Source: Niabella sp. (lineage in GTDB: Bacteria > Bacteroidota > Bacteroidia > Chitinophagales > Chitinophagaceae). Taken from it: a DNA stretch of 48,575 bases. The notes below the pieces were generated by a model that was given only the letters and a program-made list of their open reading frames with translations, made no database searches and was not told the origin of the DNA. The stretch covers positions 1-48,575 of the forward strand of contig JAGIAQ010000016.1 in assembly GCA_017744795.1 (NCBI GenBank), written 5' to 3'. Every line of letters begins with the position of its first letter. Within the stretch, counting starts at the first letter, position 1. Both the position numbers and the translations under genes were made by a program. Of the stretch, positions 19,301 to 27,345 are shown piece by piece.

Positions 19301-19458
19301 CCTTCAATGGGAAGGGTAGTTGTGGCGCTGCTTACTGTTCCTGAAACCGTTGTGTTTTGAGCAAAGAGCAGGGAACTGCAGGTGATTGAAAAAAAACAAA
19401 ACAGAACAATGGCGCGCAATAGCAGAGTAGCGGAGTTTAATTTAGCAGAAGAGTTCAT
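16372..19458 (-). CDS. SusC/RagA-family TonB-dependent outer-membrane transporter
   Basis: The protein has 1028 residues with a signal peptide ending near LLFAQN. Residues about 35-115 form a carboxypeptidase-regulatory-like domain (TVSGTVSSATTTLPIEGATV). The TonB-box region DLNEIVVVGYGTQKRKDITG and the plug domain follow, with VVDGFPIGTSLDYAINPNDI and AIYGARGSNGVVLITTK. The rest is the beta-barrel, ending in an aromatic residue (LKVNF), as required for barrel insertion. It imports oligosaccharides into the periplasm using TonB-ExbBD energy. It is the first gene of the five-gene PUL A operon. The start codon faces the divergent AraC-type regulator across a short intergenic region. Confidence 0.97.
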   Translation of the reverse strand: MNSSAKLNSATLLLRAIVLFCFFSITCSSLLFAQNTTVSGTVSSATTTLPIEGATVMVKGTTTGVLTDPQGKFTINAAPGAALEISYIGYETQTVTPAGKAPLTVILKTAAAKDLNEIVVVGYGTQKRKDITGSVASVDLGAVKDVPAANPGRLLMGQVSGVAVKQLTGRPGQQMEIVVRGLSSLGAGSQPLYVVDGFPIGTSLDYAINPNDIENITILKDAVSSAIYGARGSNGVVLITTKSAKTGRKSLEFSANYGVQNIPDSRRTKVLTGEEFAQFKKDNFMDKIRYFQNREPGIDEVPLDYRYPEQTKTSTNWFNEILHNNAPFQNYNLTYSQGTQDYHSLFSVGYLKQDGVLKYTNFEQFSIHSNIEGKFNDFIRTGLNINGFYAINNVGPGTEGRDNLVGSTLLMDPRAPVYNADGTFNSYIGGHDGIFGFPNPVQLLKEQLNVVRVGQALANGFVELKFLKNFTFKTSVNALLRYSAQKQFTPSTISGENAPAPRDASESDNAYSTINISADQLLTYDKHFGLHQLNVLAGYTAQHETVRGLTGTGSQYPNDLTPFLGLAAIRSASSTEYGWSMNAAFGRVNYSYDDRYLFSATFRREGSSRFGENNKFANFPAVSAGWRIMNEKFMPKSGWLNDLKLRGSWGVTGNNNIGNYTQLAFMNNNNYILGNNLAQGYIVANLPNQELKWETSKQLDLGLDLLAFKNKFSFTAEYYKRVTDNMLLGVQVPAISGFTSYVANIGKVQNSGLEFSGSYRTNIGSVGFWSNANATMNRNKVLAIRGANDQILNGTFYGPYSISRVGRPIGMFYGYKVLGIFNSDQEIKNSPTQDGAVPGVYKYLDADGNGVISYDTKDMVEIGNPWPKLSYGLTLGADYKHFDISVLFNGATGFDVYREIEKSTMNMDGVFNVLEDSKNRWRSAQNPGNGRLAGTLTWKWERESNSRYVYKGDFLWFKNISLGYTFSKQRLPFKTFRIYGSIDNFLLFTKYPGANPEASVTGGGTYPGVDDETYPLSRTFTLGLKVNF

Positions 19459-19572
19459 GCTTCAATAGATTTTTTGTGAATGACTGGCAATGCTTTTAGA
19501 ACGTACTACAAAAATGCTTTGCCTTGCACCTAAAGTCAATATCAAAAATGATTTTTCATGTCTACTTTTTGA

Positions 19573-19580
19573 TAAATTTG
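19573..19580 (+). promoter_or_regulatory. Possible -7 element (TAAATTTG) for the AraC-type gene
   Basis: TAAATTTG matches the Bacteroidota -7 consensus TAnnTTTG, but no convincing TTTG -33 element lies about 20 bp upstream. It sits only 8 bp before the chosen ATG (19589), so a transcript from it would be nearly leaderless. Weak call. Confidence 0.25.
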
Positions 19581-19588
19581 AAATGTAT

Positions 19589-20439
19589 ATGAACAACTAT
19601 TATAAATACCTTCCTGTGAGTGAAGTGGATAAAAGCTGGGGCTTATATGTATTGAACGTTGGCTGTACACGTATTGAAAGGTCCCAGGTATATCCGCCCA
19701 GCAATCATCCGGCGCATCATTATTTCAAATGGGATGAAGGCCGTGTCTTTGATGAGTTTCAGCTGATCTATATTCTGAATGGAGAAGGAATGTTTGAATC
19801 AAAAAGTTGTCCGCTGACGCCCGTTAAGTCCGGTACCTTGCTGCTCTTGTATCCTTATGAATGGCACCGGTTCAAACCCAATGATGAAACGGGATGGGAG
19901 GAATACTGGATCGGCTGTAAAGGAAATATATTGCAGCATATTTACAAGCATCATTTCTTTCCCAAGGAAACCCCAACCTATCACCTGGGCACCAACGAGT
20001 CTGTTATTAACCTGTTTACCGATATCATCGAACATACCCGCCTGGAAAAAACAGGTTATCAGCAATTGATCTCAGGCATGCTGCTGCACTTGTTCGGAAA
20101 AATATTTTCCCTTTCCAAACAAATCAGTTTTGATAAAAAAAATAAACATGAAGAAGTGATCAACCAGGCGATGTCTTTGATGCACGCTAATATCAGTTCC
20201 TGTTTGTCTTTTGAAAAAATGGCCGGCGATTTCTGTATCAGTTATTCCTTGTTTCGAAAGGAGTTTAAATTGTATACAGGAATGTCGCCGCATCAATACT
20301 TTTTGCAATTAAAACTAAACAAAGCTAAAATACGGCTGATGGGCTCAGATGATTCGGTGAAACAGATTGCTGATGAACTGGGCTTTGAATCGGCCTATGC
20401 TTTGCCCCTAATCATTTTAAGAGGAAGATCCGCATGTAG
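19589..20439 (+). pseudogene. AraC-family transcriptional regulator with a disrupted C-terminal helix-turn-helix
   Basis: The N-terminal AraC-type cupin is intact (FDEFQLIYILNGEGMFES, GTLLLLYPYEWHRF). The C-terminal domain begins normally with the first helix-turn-helix (SFEKMAGDFCISYSLFRKEF, YTGMSPHQYF). Its second helix reaches DDSVKQIADELGFESAY at 20398 and then leaves the family pattern. In the annotated frame the protein runs to 20677 through sequence antisense to the LacI gene. One frame over, from 20398, the bases read C-F-A-P-N-H-F-K-R-K-I-R-M then a stop at 20437. That resembles the missing recognition helix. The simplest reading is a net indel near 20398-20410 plus decay. The ATG at 19589 was chosen because MNNYYKYLPVSEVDKSWG matches a typical start; the frame is open from 19490. 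The regulator is divergent from PUL A and probably once controlled it. Confidence 0.7.
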
Positions 20440-20445
20440 GCGAGC

Positions 20446-21459
20446 CTATGTTGAATTGCGCGGTATCAGCAAAGAAGGCAACGTAATGGTGGCTTCAGTC
20501 GTTTCCAGCCGCCATTTTTTATTGATGCTGTCGAACAACATTTCGGCGGCCGTTCTTCCAATTTCAAAAGCCGGCTGCGAGATGGTGGTTAAGGAGGGGC
20601 TAAGGATGGACGCCGTTTCAAGGGTTGAAAAAGCAACCACTTTTATATCCTTCGGGATTTTCAGGCCCGTGGCCTGACAAACAAAATAGGTCTGAATGGC
20701 TAATTTTTCTACAGAAGCTACAATGCCGTCGATCTGCGGATTTTCTTTCAGCAATTTTTCTAATTGCCCGCTGATGGAAGTGTTGTCTCCACTGCAGTCA
20801 ATTACATAGTGTTGTACACCGGAAGTGATGCCCAGTTCCTTCAGGGCATCGGTGAACCCTGCGTTTCGTTTATGGCAAATCGAAAGGCTTTCTGAGGAGG
20901 AAAGAAAAACAGGATGCTTGCTCTTGCGGGAAACCAGGTGCAGGGCTGCTTCACGTCCGCATTCGTAATCGTTGGTGACAACCTTGGGTGCAGCAAACTG
21001 CAGGATGTCGCGGTCGAAGAAAACCAACGGTACCTGTTCATTTTTAAATTGCTCAATGTGAGTGGCGTCTTTTGTTTCGCTGGATACCGATATTAAAACA
21101 CCGTCCACGCGGCCGCTGAAACAATGCTGTAAGCTTTGTTTTTCGATCTCGAAACTTTCATGGGAAAGATAAATAAGCACATGATAATGGCGGGCAGCGG
21201 CAACGGCCTGGATGCCGTTAATGGCCAACGAAAAAAAATTGTCGGCGATCTCCGGCAAAATAACAGCAATGGTTTTACTTTTTTGTTTGCGTAGACTGCT
21301 GGCGTAAGGGTTGGGAATATAATTCAATTCCGCCGCACGATCCAGTACCCGTTTCTTGGTCCCGGCACTGATTTCATGGCTGTCTTTAAACGCCTTTGAA
21401 ACGGTTCCGACCGAAAGCCCCAATTGCCGCGCTAATATCCTGATAGTGATCTTACTCAT
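20446..21459 (-). CDS. LacI-family transcriptional regulator
   Basis: The protein has 337 residues. The N-terminal LacI helix-turn-helix (TIRILARQLGLSVGTVSKAF) is followed by the hinge helix (NYIPNPYASSLRKQKS) and a periplasmic-binding-protein-like sensor domain (IAVILPEIADNFFSLAINGI). The C-terminus SPSLTTISQPAFEIGRTAAEML is typical. It probably represses until a sugar ligand binds. It is divergent from myo-inositol oxygenase and PUL B. A perfect palindrome directly next to its start codon suggests autoregulation and control of PUL B. Its 3' end converges on, and overlaps, the decayed AraC gene. Confidence 0.95.
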   Translation of the reverse strand: MSKITIRILARQLGLSVGTVSKAFKDSHEISAGTKKRVLDRAAELNYIPNPYASSLRKQKSKTIAVILPEIADNFFSLAINGIQAVAAARHYHVLIYLSHESFEIEKQSLQHCFSGRVDGVLISVSSETKDATHIEQFKNEQVPLVFFDRDILQFAAPKVVTNDYECGREAALHLVSRKSKHPVFLSSSESLSICHKRNAGFTDALKELGITSGVQHYVIDCSGDNTSISGQLEKLLKENPQIDGIVASVEKLAIQTYFVCQATGLKIPKDIKVVAFSTLETASILSPSLTTISQPAFEIGRTAAEMLFDSINKKWRLETTEATITLPSLLIPRNST

Positions 21460-21473
21460 CGAAACCGGTTTCG
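21460..21473. promoter_or_regulatory. Perfect 14-bp palindrome, likely LacI-family operator
   Basis: CGAAACCGGTTTCG is perfectly palindromic, with the central CG step typical of LacI-family operators. It abuts the lacI start codon (ATG at 21459, minus strand), so bound regulator could block its own transcription. It lies 182 bp from the MIOX start codon. I saw no second perfect copy in the intergenic regions of this window. Confidence 0.7.
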
Positions 21474-21503
21474 TAAATTAATTTTCCGAAAGTAGCAGAT
21501 TTT

Positions 21504-21522
21504 AATTGTAAAAAATACAATT
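21504..21522. promoter_or_regulatory. AATTGTA-N5-TACAATT inverted repeat
   Basis: AATTGTA (21504-21510) and TACAATT (21516-21522) are perfect reverse complements with a 5-bp A tract between them. The flanks are TTTT and TTTTAAA. Counted as AATTG-N9-CAATT, it has the same half-sites and spacing as the dyad upstream of GH51 at 4999-5031. It may be a regulator site in the LacI/MIOX divergent promoter region; AT-richness makes chance occurrence possible. Confidence 0.35.
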
Positions 21523-21654
21523 TTAAAAAATATTCAGCTGGAGTTGCGCGTTGTATGAAGGAAAAAACGGTTGATCTCAAAACGCTCCAATCTGCATATT
21601 CCCTTATAAAATTAGTGTTTTGTTTGCTTACTTTTTACAATAAAATCTGAAACA

Positions 21655-22530
21655 ATGAAAGCGCAGAAAATTGACGCCACGCCGCTGCAAAACCTGGATG
21701 AATGGGAGGAGGACCTCCTCCGGCGCTATCCGGATCCGGAGGCGATCGCAACCGGAAAAGCTGCGGACGCTTACCGCAATTACGGGGAGCCGCAACGGGA
21801 TACGGTAAAGGAATTCTACCGGCTGAATCATACGTTTCAAACATATGATTTTGTGCGGTTCAAACGGGAGGAATTTCTTTCGTTCCGGAAAAAGGAAATG
21901 CCGGTTTGGGAGGCATTTGATTTCCTGAATGAGCTGGTAGATGATTCGGACCCGGATACAGACCTGGATCAGCTGCAGCATCTCCTGCAAACTTCGGAAG
22001 CCATCCGCAGGGACGGTCACCCGGACTGGATGGTGCTCACCGGCCTGATGCACGATATGGGGAAAGTGCTTTGCCTTTTTGGCGAGCCGCAGTGGGCTGT
22101 GGTTGGGGATACTTTTCCCGTGGGTTGCGCGTATTCTGACAAAATCGTTTATCCGGAGTTTTTTAAAAATAATCCCGACTATGCGAATGACTTGTATCAG
22201 TCTGAATATGGCGTTTACACTCCCAATTGCGGGCTGCGCAATGTTACGATGTCCTGGGGGCATGATGAGTACGTGTACCAGATGCTGAAGAATTATTTAC
22301 CCGAAGAAGGATTGTATATGTTGCGCTATCATTCTTTTTACGCCTGGCACCGTGAGGGTGCCTACGGGCACCTGCTGGACGACCACGACCGCAGGATGCT
22401 GAAATGGGTGCAACTGTTTAATCCATATGACCTTTATTCAAAAAGTCCGGAGCCACCGGATGCTCAAAAACTGCGACCCTACTACGAAGCGCTGATTGCA
22501 AAATATTTACCCGCAACGCTCAAATTTTAA
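21655..22530 (+). CDS. Myo-inositol oxygenase (MIOX)
   Basis: The protein has 291 residues with no signal peptide, so it is cytoplasmic. It oxidises myo-inositol to D-glucuronate with O2 at a mixed-valence diiron centre. All six metal ligands of the family can be placed: His109 (LQHLLQTSE), His133 and Asp134 (LMHDMGK), His203 (MSWGHDEY), His226 (LRYHSFY) and Asp259 (FNPYDLYSK). The long signature GEPQWAVVGDTFPVGC is also present, and the length matches eukaryotic MIOX (about 285). It is rare in bacteria. It lies 39 bp before the SusC gene of PUL B and divergent from the LacI regulator, so it is probably co-transcribed with PUL B. Glucuronate would join the uronate catabolic route. Confidence 0.96.
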   Translation: MKAQKIDATPLQNLDEWEEDLLRRYPDPEAIATGKAADAYRNYGEPQRDTVKEFYRLNHTFQTYDFVRFKREEFLSFRKKEMPVWEAFDFLNELVDDSDPDTDLDQLQHLLQTSEAIRRDGHPDWMVLTGLMHDMGKVLCLFGEPQWAVVGDTFPVGCAYSDKIVYPEFFKNNPDYANDLYQSEYGVYTPNCGLRNVTMSWGHDEYVYQMLKNYLPEEGLYMLRYHSFYAWHREGAYGHLLDDHDRRMLKWVQLFNPYDLYSKSPEPPDAQKLRPYYEALIAKYLPATLKF

Positions 22531-22569
22531 GACGGGAAGATTGCTTCACATCATTTTTAAATCTACATT

Positions 22570-25500
22570 ATGCTACAAAGTTTTAAACGGGTTACGCGCA
22601 TCCATTATATATGCGCTGCAGCGCTCCTGTTGCTGCTATTGATCACAGGGAACGTCCGTGCGCAACAGGCGCGTATCACCGGTACTGTCACCGACGAAAA
22701 AGGAGCGCCGGTATCCTCCGCAACCGTATCGGTAAAAGGGAAAAGCAGTTCTACTATGACCAGTGCCGACGGAACGTTTGCTATCGCCGCAAAAGCAAAC
22801 GATATACTGGTTGTAAGTGCTGTATCGTACACCACGGCTGAAATAAAAGTGACAACGGCCACTAACTATCCGGTACAATTAACAACTACCTCCCTGGCGC
22901 TCACGGATGTGGTGGTGGTGGGGTATGGACGCAGTTCCAAGCGCACCCTGTCCAGCGCGGTGGTGTCCATTAAGCCGGAAGAATTGAACAAGGGCGCCAT
23001 CAGCGATGTAGGCCAGCTCCTGCAGGGCAAGGTAGCAGGTTTAAATATTACTTCCAGCGGCGACCCCAATAAAGCCGCCTCTGTTACGTTGCGGGGCGCC
23101 TCAACCATTAATAGCCCCGGCGGTCCTTTTTATGTGATTGACGGAATACCGGGTGCGGATATTGCAACCATTGCTCCGGATGATATTGCTTCTATTGATG
23201 TGCTCAAAGATGCGGCGGCAACAGCTATCTACGGGAATAAAGCCAGCAATGGGGTTATTATGGTTACCACTAAAAGAGGTCGCAAAGGAGCCCTGCAGGC
23301 CACTTATAACGGGTATGTGGGCTTTGAGAATGTTTCTAACGGGCTGAACCTGATGGACACAGCTCAGTTGAGAACGTACGCACGTAAAAATAATTTTTCG
23401 CTGAACAGTAATGACGACAAAGGAGCAAGCACCGACTGGATGAAAGCTATTGAAAAGGGTACGGCTATTTCTCATAATCATAACCTTTCCTTTAGCGGTG
23501 GTACCGATAAAAGTTTATACAGTGCCAGTTTGAACTACCTGGATAAAGACGGTATCCTGTTACAGAGCAGTCTGCAGCGGGTGATTGCGCGCGTGTCCAT
23601 TGAGCATCATGCTTTAAATGACAAGCTGAAACTGGGATTGAATGTAGTGAACAGCAGCAGTAAATCTTCCAATGTGCCCTTGCAGAATATGGTGCTGCAG
23701 CAGGCGGTAAAATACAATCCTACCTCTCCGGTTTATAATAGTGATGGTACCTATTTTGAAAACCTGAATACGCCCGGTTATTTTAACCCGGTATCGATCA
23801 TTAAAAATGCAACGGACGATACGAAGTATGGTTCGCTGCAGGGCAATTTTACAGCTGAAGCAAAACTGCCCTTCGGCTTTACCTATAACCTTAACCTGGC
23901 CTACCAACGGGGTACCTGGCTGCACGGAGAATATTACAATAAGTACTACTCTAATACTTACAATACCGGCCAGTTTTATTCCAATGACGACCCCGGCGGC
24001 GGACGCTATCTGCTGAATTTTTATTCCAATGGGTTGGCTTCAAGAGGGTACTATCAAAGCACTTCCACTACACTGGAGTCCTATCTCACCTGGAACAGGC
24101 ATTTCAAACTGCATAATATCAATGCCGTAGTTGGCTACTCCTGGCAGGGGAATACCAATGGGGACGGCTTACAGGCCAACCAGACCAATTTTATATCAGA
24201 CTATACGGGTTATCAGAACCTGGGATTGGGCAATTACCAAACGGTAAATGGCTTTGCTGTTAACTATGGGGGTACTGTTTATCAGGTGACACGCTTTATC
24301 TCTGATTTTGCCCGGATAAATTATAACTACGACGAAAAATACCTGTTGCAGGTATCCCTCAGACGGGATGGAAGCTCTGTATTTGGAAAGAATAAGGAGT
24401 GGGGCTATTTTCCTTCCGTTGGTCTGGGATGGCGTATTTCCCAGGAAGATTTCCTGAAAGATAATAATGTGATCAGCGATCTGAAGTTGCGCGCCAGCTA
24501 CGGACAAACCGGTAATGCTTTTGGTTTAGGCGCCTATACTGCGCAGCGATTGTACAATAAAACCGGCACGTATTACAACAATGGTGTTTTTGCATCCTCC
24601 TTCAGCACCGTACAGGGCTCTAATCCCGATCTGCAATGGGAGGTAGTGGCCACTAAGAATCTGGGGCTTGATTATGGATTGTGGAAAGGAAGGGTTTCGG
24701 GCTCTATCGACTGGTATGAAAAAATTACCTCTAAAATGATCTTCCCTTATCGCGTAGCACAAACGATCGACCCCAGCGGCTTTATTTATATGAACGTGGG
24801 GAGACTGCGCAACCGGGGCCTTGAGTTTAGTGTGAATGTAAATGCAGTGGACAACAGCAATTTTAAATGGAGCACCAACATTAACCTGGCCGTTAATAAA
24901 AATGTTATCCTGGATCTGAAAGGGCCGCAGCAATTTGGCGTAAACGGAGATTCTACGTTATACACGCAAATAGATGGCCCTGGTACTACGGGCAGCTACC
25001 TCCAGATCCTAACCGTGGGCGGACCGGTTGGCCAGTTTTTTTCTTTTAAATATGCAGGAAAGGACGCCTCCGGAAACTCGTTGTTCTATAAGCATGACGG
25101 TACCACTACTACAACGCCTGCTGTAAGAACGGACTATTTCTCACTGGGCAGCCCACAGCCCAAACTGATGATGGGCTGGGCCAATAATTTCCGCTATAAG
25201 AACTGGGATCTGAATGTGTTCATCCGGGGTGTGTTTGGCAATAAGATCTTCAATGCCACCCGTGCAGATCTGTCTTATGTAACCACAGCGGGCGCTACCA
25301 ACCTAATTGTTACCGCTGCTGATGATGCCAAAACAGATGCCAAAAACAATAACTATTCTTCCCGCTATGTGGAGGATGGATCTTATGTACGGTTTGATAA
25401 TGCCACATTGGGGTATCGCTTTAAACTCAATAACCCTTATATAAATATGCTCCGTTTTTATGCTACAGTAAATAACGCTTTTGTTATTACGAAATATAAG

Positions 25501-25608
25501 GGAGTGGATCCGGAGATCACGCAGGGCGGTTCTTCGCTGGGTGTCGATTATAACAGTTTTTATCCCAAAACAAGAACCATCCTGGTAGGGGTATCTGTAG
25601 GGTTTTAA
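22570..25608 (+). CDS. SusC/RagA-family TonB-dependent outer-membrane transporter
   Basis: The protein has 1012 residues with a signal peptide ending near NVRAQQ. The carboxypeptidase-regulatory-like domain (ITGTVTDEKGAPVSSATVSV) is followed by the TonB-box region LTDVVVVGYGRSSKRTLSSA. The plug has VIDGIPGADIATIAPDDIA and AIYGNKASNGVIMVTTKRG, and the beta-barrel ends GVSVGF with a terminal Phe. It is the oligosaccharide import channel of PUL B. It forms a tight series with MIOX upstream (39 bp) and SusD downstream (18 bp). It is clearly diverged from the PUL A SusC, so the two loci probably import different glycans. Confidence 0.97.
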   Translation: MLQSFKRVTRIHYICAAALLLLLLITGNVRAQQARITGTVTDEKGAPVSSATVSVKGKSSSTMTSADGTFAIAAKANDILVVSAVSYTTAEIKVTTATNYPVQLTTTSLALTDVVVVGYGRSSKRTLSSAVVSIKPEELNKGAISDVGQLLQGKVAGLNITSSGDPNKAASVTLRGASTINSPGGPFYVIDGIPGADIATIAPDDIASIDVLKDAAATAIYGNKASNGVIMVTTKRGRKGALQATYNGYVGFENVSNGLNLMDTAQLRTYARKNNFSLNSNDDKGASTDWMKAIEKGTAISHNHNLSFSGGTDKSLYSASLNYLDKDGILLQSSLQRVIARVSIEHHALNDKLKLGLNVVNSSSKSSNVPLQNMVLQQAVKYNPTSPVYNSDGTYFENLNTPGYFNPVSIIKNATDDTKYGSLQGNFTAEAKLPFGFTYNLNLAYQRGTWLHGEYYNKYYSNTYNTGQFYSNDDPGGGRYLLNFYSNGLASRGYYQSTSTTLESYLTWNRHFKLHNINAVVGYSWQGNTNGDGLQANQTNFISDYTGYQNLGLGNYQTVNGFAVNYGGTVYQVTRFISDFARINYNYDEKYLLQVSLRRDGSSVFGKNKEWGYFPSVGLGWRISQEDFLKDNNVISDLKLRASYGQTGNAFGLGAYTAQRLYNKTGTYYNNGVFASSFSTVQGSNPDLQWEVVATKNLGLDYGLWKGRVSGSIDWYEKITSKMIFPYRVAQTIDPSGFIYMNVGRLRNRGLEFSVNVNAVDNSNFKWSTNINLAVNKNVILDLKGPQQFGVNGDSTLYTQIDGPGTTGSYLQILTVGGPVGQFFSFKYAGKDASGNSLFYKHDGTTTTTPAVRTDYFSLGSPQPKLMMGWANNFRYKNWDLNVFIRGVFGNKIFNATRADLSYVTTAGATNLIVTAADDAKTDAKNNNYSSRYVEDGSYVRFDNATLGYRFKLNNPYINMLRFYATVNNAFVITKYKGVDPEITQGGSSLGVDYNSFYPKTRTILVGVSVGF

Positions 25609-25626
25609 GAAATAAAAAATCATAGT

Positions 25627-27309
25627 ATGAAAAAGATATTGAAATTATATTTACTTATGGCGGGCATTACCAGCGTATTGTGGAGTTGCCATAAAATTGA
25701 CGTAACAACGAATGCGTTGTACACAGAATCTTCTTTTCCTCAAACAGACGATCAGTTTCAGTCGGTGATCGGCACGGTTTATACCAATCTGAGGGGCCAT
25801 TACTCGCTAACCTATTGGTTCGCACAGGAGCTCAGTTCCGATGAGGCCATTTTGCCGGCCTTTGGTGGTAACTGGTATGATGGTAATAAATACCAGGAAC
25901 TGCACCGGCATAGCTGGACAAAAGATAATGCCTGGATCAACTCAGCGTGGTCCGATGTTGCCAGTATTATAGGGTTGTGTAATCAAACGCAGTATATTTT
26001 CCGCAAGGCGCCGGAAGGGGATTCCAAAAACACGGCGTTGGCAGAGATCCGCACGCTGCGGGCTTATGCCTATTGGGAAATGCTGGATATGTTCGGCAAT
26101 GTGCCACTGGATACTTTATATCCCAGCCCCGGCATACAGGCTGCAGCCTCCCGTAAAGATGTGTTCAACTTTGTAGAAGCAGAGTTAAAAGCCAGCCTTC
26201 CGTATCTGAAAACGGCCACCGGATCGGCCACCTACGGAAAGGTGACCAAGTGGATGGCCTACGCGCTCCTGGCTAAATTATATTTAAACGCGCAGGTATA
26301 TAGTGGCACTTCCCGGTGGGATGACTGTATTGCAGCCTGCGATGCCATTATTTCCTCCACCGCCACAACGGGCTTTGCTATTGAGCCCCGAAGTTCTTAT
26401 CTGCAGATGTTTTATCCGAACAATGGCCCGGCGATGAAGGAGTTTATCTTTGCCATTCCTTATGATCCGGCCACCAGCAATGGTTATCTTTTCTATTCCC
26501 GCTATGATCTGAACCGGAACCTCGGGATCAAATACAAATATTCAGGATCCACGCCTGGCAATTATAATTTTAACCAGATCATTATGAACCAGACTTCCGG
26601 TAATGGATTGGTTAATGCCAAACCCAGCGGTCCGCGGGCTACGCTTTCTTCTTTCCTGAATGGCTATTTTCTTAAAGACGCCAATGATATCCGCAACCAG
26701 CAGTGGTTATACGGCAATCAATATTGGTCAGATGGAAGTCCATTGATGGTTAGCACCACTAAGAAGGGATATGATCAGTTTTATGCGGGGAGCGATGGTA
26801 ACGCGGCGATCACTTATCAGTTATACCTGGATTCAATTATTACACTGCGCCAGAATCCGGCCCAGTTTGACTGCGGTAATGATGAAATTGCCTGGAACAT
26901 GGGCGCCCGCAATATTAAATTTTACCCCGATGCCGGATCAGCTTCCCGTAATCAGAATAATGATGCTCCGGTGTTCCGGTACTCGGATATCCTGCTGATG
27001 AAAGCAGAAGCCATTCTCCGCGGCGGCGCGGCCACACAAGGACAAACAGCATTGTCGCTGGTGAATACCGTGCGCAGCAACCGTACCACAAGTGCGGCAT
27101 GGACATCCGTATCGCTTGATGATCTGTATGCGGAACGTTGCCGGGAATTTACCTGGGAATGCTGGCACCGAAACGATATGATCCGCTTTGGAAAATACGA
27201 AGGCAGTTATGGTTTTAAAACCAATGCAGATGCCTACCGTCAGTTATTTCCCATTCCAACAATTGCGCTCCTCAGCAATTCAAAGCTGAATCAAAATCCC
27301 GGGTACTAA
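25627..27309 (+). CDS. SusD/RagB-family outer-membrane glycan-binding lipoprotein
   Basis: The protein has 560 residues and a lipobox near residue 21 (VLWSCHK). SusD hallmarks include LAEIRTLRAYAYWEMLDMFG, KWMAYALLAKLYLNAQVY and FRYSDILLMKAEAILRGG. The C-terminus has the RCREFTWECWHRNDMIRFGK signature and ends SNSKLNQNPGY. The middle insert (about 270-430) is longer than in the PUL A SusD and probably carries substrate-contacting loops. It pairs with the SusC gene 18 bp upstream and is followed 36 bp later by the toroid-type enzyme. Confidence 0.96.
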   Translation: MKKILKLYLLMAGITSVLWSCHKIDVTTNALYTESSFPQTDDQFQSVIGTVYTNLRGHYSLTYWFAQELSSDEAILPAFGGNWYDGNKYQELHRHSWTKDNAWINSAWSDVASIIGLCNQTQYIFRKAPEGDSKNTALAEIRTLRAYAYWEMLDMFGNVPLDTLYPSPGIQAAASRKDVFNFVEAELKASLPYLKTATGSATYGKVTKWMAYALLAKLYLNAQVYSGTSRWDDCIAACDAIISSTATTGFAIEPRSSYLQMFYPNNGPAMKEFIFAIPYDPATSNGYLFYSRYDLNRNLGIKYKYSGSTPGNYNFNQIIMNQTSGNGLVNAKPSGPRATLSSFLNGYFLKDANDIRNQQWLYGNQYWSDGSPLMVSTTKKGYDQFYAGSDGNAAITYQLYLDSIITLRQNPAQFDCGNDEIAWNMGARNIKFYPDAGSASRNQNNDAPVFRYSDILLMKAEAILRGGAATQGQTALSLVNTVRSNRTTSAAWTSVSLDDLYAERCREFTWECWHRNDMIRFGKYEGSYGFKTNADAYRQLFPIPTIALLSNSKLNQNPGY

Positions 27310-27345
27310 AAAAGATGATTTTTCTGAACGATAAATAAGATCAGG

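Noticed and set aside
21628-22263. 211-codon minus-strand frame opposite MIOX
   Set aside because: Antisense of a fully conserved enzyme; composition is atypical for a real protein.
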